A stretch of DNA of 7,222 bases from Erysipelotrichaceae bacterium. GTDB lineage: Bacteria > Bacillota_I > Bacilli_A > Erysipelotrichales > Erysipelotrichaceae. Under the pieces are notes generated by a model. It had not been told where the DNA came from, ran no database searches, and worked only from the letters and a program-made list of their open reading frames with translations. The stretch covers positions 1-7,222 of the forward strand of contig JAILBD010000187.1 in the NCBI GenBank assembly GCA_024681275.1, in the 5' to 3' direction. Made by a program: the position numbers and the translations under genes. Below, piece after piece: positions 5,873 through 7,222 of this stretch (position 1 is the stretch's first letter; every line of letters begins with the position of its first letter).

Positions 5873-5884
5873 AGACTATAGTCT
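5873..5884. promoter_or_regulatory. 12-bp perfect palindrome in the aldolase leader, possible operator
   Basis: AGACTATAGTCT is perfectly symmetrical and lies between the predicted transcription start (about 5905) and the ribosome binding site of the aldolase gene. Its position at roughly +22 to +33 suits a repressor operator. As RNA it could form only a 4-bp stem. No regulator gene is visible in the window, so the binding protein is unknown. Confidence 0.4.
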
Positions 5885-5895
5885 ATTAAAAACAA

Positions 5896-5909
5896 TGTAA
5901 TCGCTAACA
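5896..5909. promoter_or_regulatory. cre box (CcpA site) over the aldolase promoter start
   Basis: TGTAATCGCTAACA on the plus strand fits every position of the Firmicutes cre consensus TGWAANCGNTNWCA and is flanked by further symmetry (A before, T after). It covers about -4 to +10 relative to the start predicted from the -10 box at 5918-5913. CcpA bound there should block transcription when preferred sugars are present, as expected for a PTS catabolic operon. Confidence 0.8.
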
Positions 5910-5912
5910 TTT

Positions 5913-5940
5913 ATTATATAACAAATCACATAATTGTCAC
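5913..5940 (-). promoter_or_regulatory. SigA-type promoter of the aldolase-TPI-EIIB-EIIC operon
   Basis: On the minus strand GTGACA (5940-5935, one mismatch to TTGACA) and a perfect TATAAT (5918-5913) are separated by 16 bases. The predicted start is near 5905, giving a leader of about 44 bases. It lies in the 91-base gap between EIIA and the aldolase, so the aldolase can be transcribed separately from EIIA. Confidence 0.72.
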
Positions 5941-5952
5941 ATTATTTTAATG

Positions 5953-6420
5953 TTAATCCAGGTCCAATCCTGATTCTTCGATGAGTGCATAGAACGATTC
6001 ATAATCCTGCACCTTGGTGAACTTATCAACAAGCTCATCATTCTGGAAAAGATCCATCAGTTTCGTCAGCATCTCAAGCTGCTGATGTGCCTCTTTCAGC
6101 GCCAGCATGAACATCATCGTGACAGGGATCTCCGTATCATCCGTTCCCATCTCGACAAAATTCACCGGTGCATCCAGAGTCATGAAACCGATCTGTGTCC
6201 TGTTGACATGTTCCACATCGGTATGAGGTATGGCAACACTCATATTGTTCAATCTCAAACCGGTCGGAAAGCTTTCTTCTCTGGTGATCAGTCCCTGATA
6301 GAAAGTGTCTTTGGCAACGCCGGTCCTGACGAATTCATCAGCCAGCATTTTCAGAGCTTCCTCCTTTGATTCAGCGTGTTGATTGAATAAAGCGATCTTG
6401 GCATCAAATAGATTAGACAT
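5953..6420 (-). CDS. PTS EIIA component, fructose/mannitol/galactitol type (EIIA-2)
   Basis: The protein has 155 residues, matching GatA-like single-domain EIIA. This cytoplasmic protein carries phosphate from HPr to EIIB on a histidine. REESFPTGLRL (48-58) and VAIPHTD (62-68) are the diagnostic blocks, with His66 as the phosphorylated residue. MMFMLALKEAHQQLEML (102-118) and the terminal helices also match the fold. AAAAGGAG lies 6 bases before the ATG at 6420. The gene is the promoter-proximal member of the cluster but is separated from its EIIB and EIIC partners by the aldolase and isomerase genes, and a further promoter follows it. No clear terminator is seen after it, so read-through into the aldolase gene is likely. 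Confidence 0.93.
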   Translation of the reverse strand: MSNLFDAKIALFNQHAESKEEALKMLADEFVRTGVAKDTFYQGLITREESFPTGLRLNNMSVAIPHTDVEHVNRTQIGFMTLDAPVNFVEMGTDDTEIPVTMMFMLALKEAHQQLEMLTKLMDLFQNDELVDKFTKVQDYESFYALIEESGLDLD

Positions 6421-6449
6421 TATGATCTCCTTTTTTCAGTATTGATTTA

Positions 6450-6482
6450 ATTATATTATAAATAAATGATTACAAATGTTAC
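6450..6482 (-). promoter_or_regulatory. Probable promoter of the EIIA gene
   Basis: On the minus strand TATAAT (6460-6455) lies 16 bases after GTAACA (6482-6477), and a second overlapping TATAAT occupies 6455-6450. The very AT-rich sequence runs into the EIIA ribosome site. The -35 match is only moderate. No cre-like sequence was found here, in contrast to the aldolase promoter. Confidence 0.5.
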
Positions 6483-6498
6483 CAGTGACAAATTGTTC

Positions 6499-6504
6499 TA
6501 TAAT
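6499..6504 (+). promoter_or_regulatory. -10 box of the divergent membrane protein gene (possibly leaderless)
   Basis: A perfect TATAAT ends 6 bases before the ATG at 6511, so transcription should begin at or beside the start codon. No Shine-Dalgarno sequence lies between. The -35 region is poor: TGTTAC or ATGTTA at 16-17 bases spacing. Confidence 0.5.
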
Positions 6505-6510
6505 ATCAAT

Positions 6511-7065
6511 ATGGCTACAAAAAAGAAATACGATCCCTCTCTGATCAGAGGCATCTCTATCTATCAGGATAATGGCAGGACGCTCTATGCCCCTTTCTAT
6601 TCTAAGAAAGCATATATCATGACGCAAAACAATGCGGCGCACTACATCAACTATATCGTAGGCTACATTGCGGCGATGGTCTTTTTTGAGATCGCATACA
6701 TCTTTTCCAAGGATCTGCTGATCTCCATCCTCATCGCAATCGCGGTTCTGATAGCCAATTTCCTGTTCTTCTACTTCAACTTCATCAAAAAAGCCGGCGT
6801 TCTCGACGGCTATAAAAAAGAAGAAAAAGACGGTTTTATCCTCAGACAGGCCAAACAGCTGGAATATGACCGCATCTACACGCTGATCATCTGCTGCATC
6901 CTTCTGGTCGTCATCTTCTACTTCTACGCATTATGGCAAGATCTGGAAGGGATCTATCTATACATCATCGTCTTGTCGATCATCGCTTCCGCCGTTTACG
7001 GTCTTGTCAATCTGGCCATCTTATTGCGCAAAAGAAAACTGGACAGTGAAAAGAAAAAGAAGTAA
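6511..7065 (+). CDS. Four-helix integral membrane protein, unknown function
   Basis: I choose the ATG at 6511, giving 184 residues; an in-frame ATG at 6466 would add 15 residues but would translate the -10 box, and neither start has a ribosome site. The protein begins with a basic stretch (MATKKKY) and has four hydrophobic helices at about residues 46-64, 68-91, 122-141 and 147-172. These fall into two hairpins separated by a charged segment (93-121, rich in Lys and Glu), and the C-terminus is strongly basic (LLRKRK to KKKK). I recognise no family or catalytic motif. It is the only intact plus-strand gene, divergent from the PTS cluster and convergent with the yneF-like gene, so it probably is not part of the sugar pathway. 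The charge bias suggests cytoplasmic N- and C-termini. Confidence 0.78.
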   Translation: MATKKKYDPSLIRGISIYQDNGRTLYAPFYSKKAYIMTQNNAAHYINYIVGYIAAMVFFEIAYIFSKDLLISILIAIAVLIANFLFFYFNFIKKAGVLDGYKKEEKDGFILRQAKQLEYDRIYTLIICCILLVVIFYFYALWQDLEGIYLYIIVLSIIASAVYGLVNLAILLRKRKLDSEKKKK

Positions 7066-7066
7066 C

Positions 7067-7096
7067 AAAAAAAGGCCTTGTATAAGGCCTGTTTTT
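7067..7096. terminator. Bidirectional intrinsic terminator
   Basis: A 7-bp stem AGGCCTT (7073-7079) and AAGGCCT (7084-7090) with a GTAT loop is flanked by seven A residues on the left and five T residues on the right (7092-7096). It therefore works on the plus strand for the membrane protein gene, ending 2 bases before the hairpin region, and on the minus strand for the convergent yneF-like gene. Confidence 0.88.
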
Positions 7097-7101
7097 ATGG
7101 A

Positions 7102-7222
7102 TTACTGTCCCATTGATTTCATGATCGCTCTGATCTGTGCTTCAGAAGGCTTCCTGCCCATCTGAGCATACATAGCGCGGATCATCTTTTCATTGATCGG
7201 CGGATTTTCTTTGAGCTGTTTT
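7102..7222 (-). CDS. yneF: UPF0154/YneF family protein, C-terminal part (cut by right edge)
   Basis: The last 39 codons are in the window; the minus-strand reading ends at TAA 7104-7102. The visible sequence contains KQLKENPPINEKMIRAM, followed by AQMGRKPSEAQIRAIMKS and a terminal MGQ. This matches the diagnostic KENPPINE and MGQKPS blocks of YneF (UPF0154), a small single-helix membrane protein of about 70 residues found widely in Firmicutes and Mollicutes. Its function is unknown. The N-terminal membrane helix lies beyond the edge. It is too short for a typical length filter, but the family match is clear. It supports the Firmicutes assignment and marks the boundary between conserved chromosome and the sugar cluster. 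Confidence 0.88.
   Translation of the reverse strand, partial: KQLKENPPINEKMIRAMYAQMGRKPSEAQIRAIMKSMGQ

Noticed and set aside
5926..5947. TGTGA repeats resembling a Crp site on the minus strand
   Set aside because: The two TGTGA copies are direct, not inverted, and Firmicutes of this type use CcpA rather than Crp for catabolite repression; the sequence is better explained as the -35 region.
6466..6510. Earlier ATG for the plus-strand membrane protein
   Set aside because: The 15 extra residues would be encoded by the promoter region, and no ribosome site precedes it; kept only as an alternative.

Overview
The window looks like chromosomal DNA of a low-to-mid GC Firmicute. The support is a UPF0154/YneF C-terminus at the right edge, AAGGAGG-type ribosome binding sites, a consensus CcpA (cre) box and short intrinsic terminators. 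The overall flavour suggests an Erysipelotrichia-type gut commensal, but that rank is a guess. No rRNA, tRNA, CRISPR array, insertion sequence or broken gene was seen, and no gene-free gap exceeds about 100 bases.

Almost everything is on the minus strand, so transcription runs from high to low coordinates. From about 6480 down to 2541 lies a PTS sugar-uptake and cleavage block: EIIA (6420-5953), a class II fructose/tagatose-bisphosphate aldolase relative (5861-5010), an archaeal-type triosephosphate isomerase relative (4975-4277), EIIB (4263-3973) and a galactitol-family EIIC (3896-2541). EIIA has its own promoter. A second promoter just before the aldolase carries a perfect cre box over its predicted transcription start, followed by a 12-bp palindrome. 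A GC-rich hairpin after EIIC probably ends or attenuates this block.

Below it, still on the minus strand, is a second set: a two-helix membrane protein with a PH-like domain (2478-1924), an AraD/FucA-type class II aldolase/epimerase (1902-1231), two tandem YjbQ/UPF0047 paralogues about 70% identical (1209-685 and 639-118) with a terminator-like hairpin between them, and the N-terminus of a Gfo/Idh/MocA-type NAD(P)-dependent oxidoreductase running off the left edge (116-1).

Read together, the genes suggest PTS uptake of a sugar or sugar alcohol as a phosphoester, oxidation or epimerisation of it, aldol cleavage, and entry of triose (or tetrulose) phosphates into glycolysis under catabolite repression. 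No kinase that would make a bisphosphate and no GatD-like alcohol dehydrogenase is visible, so the substrate cannot be named. The repeated YjbQ-like genes and the non-standard aldolase make this a candidate uncharacterised carbohydrate pathway.

At the right end a divergent plus-strand gene (6511-7065) encodes a four-helix membrane protein of unknown function. Its ATG sits exactly where transcription should begin, so it may be leaderless. It converges through a bidirectional terminator on the minus-strand yneF-like gene, which is cut by the window edge.
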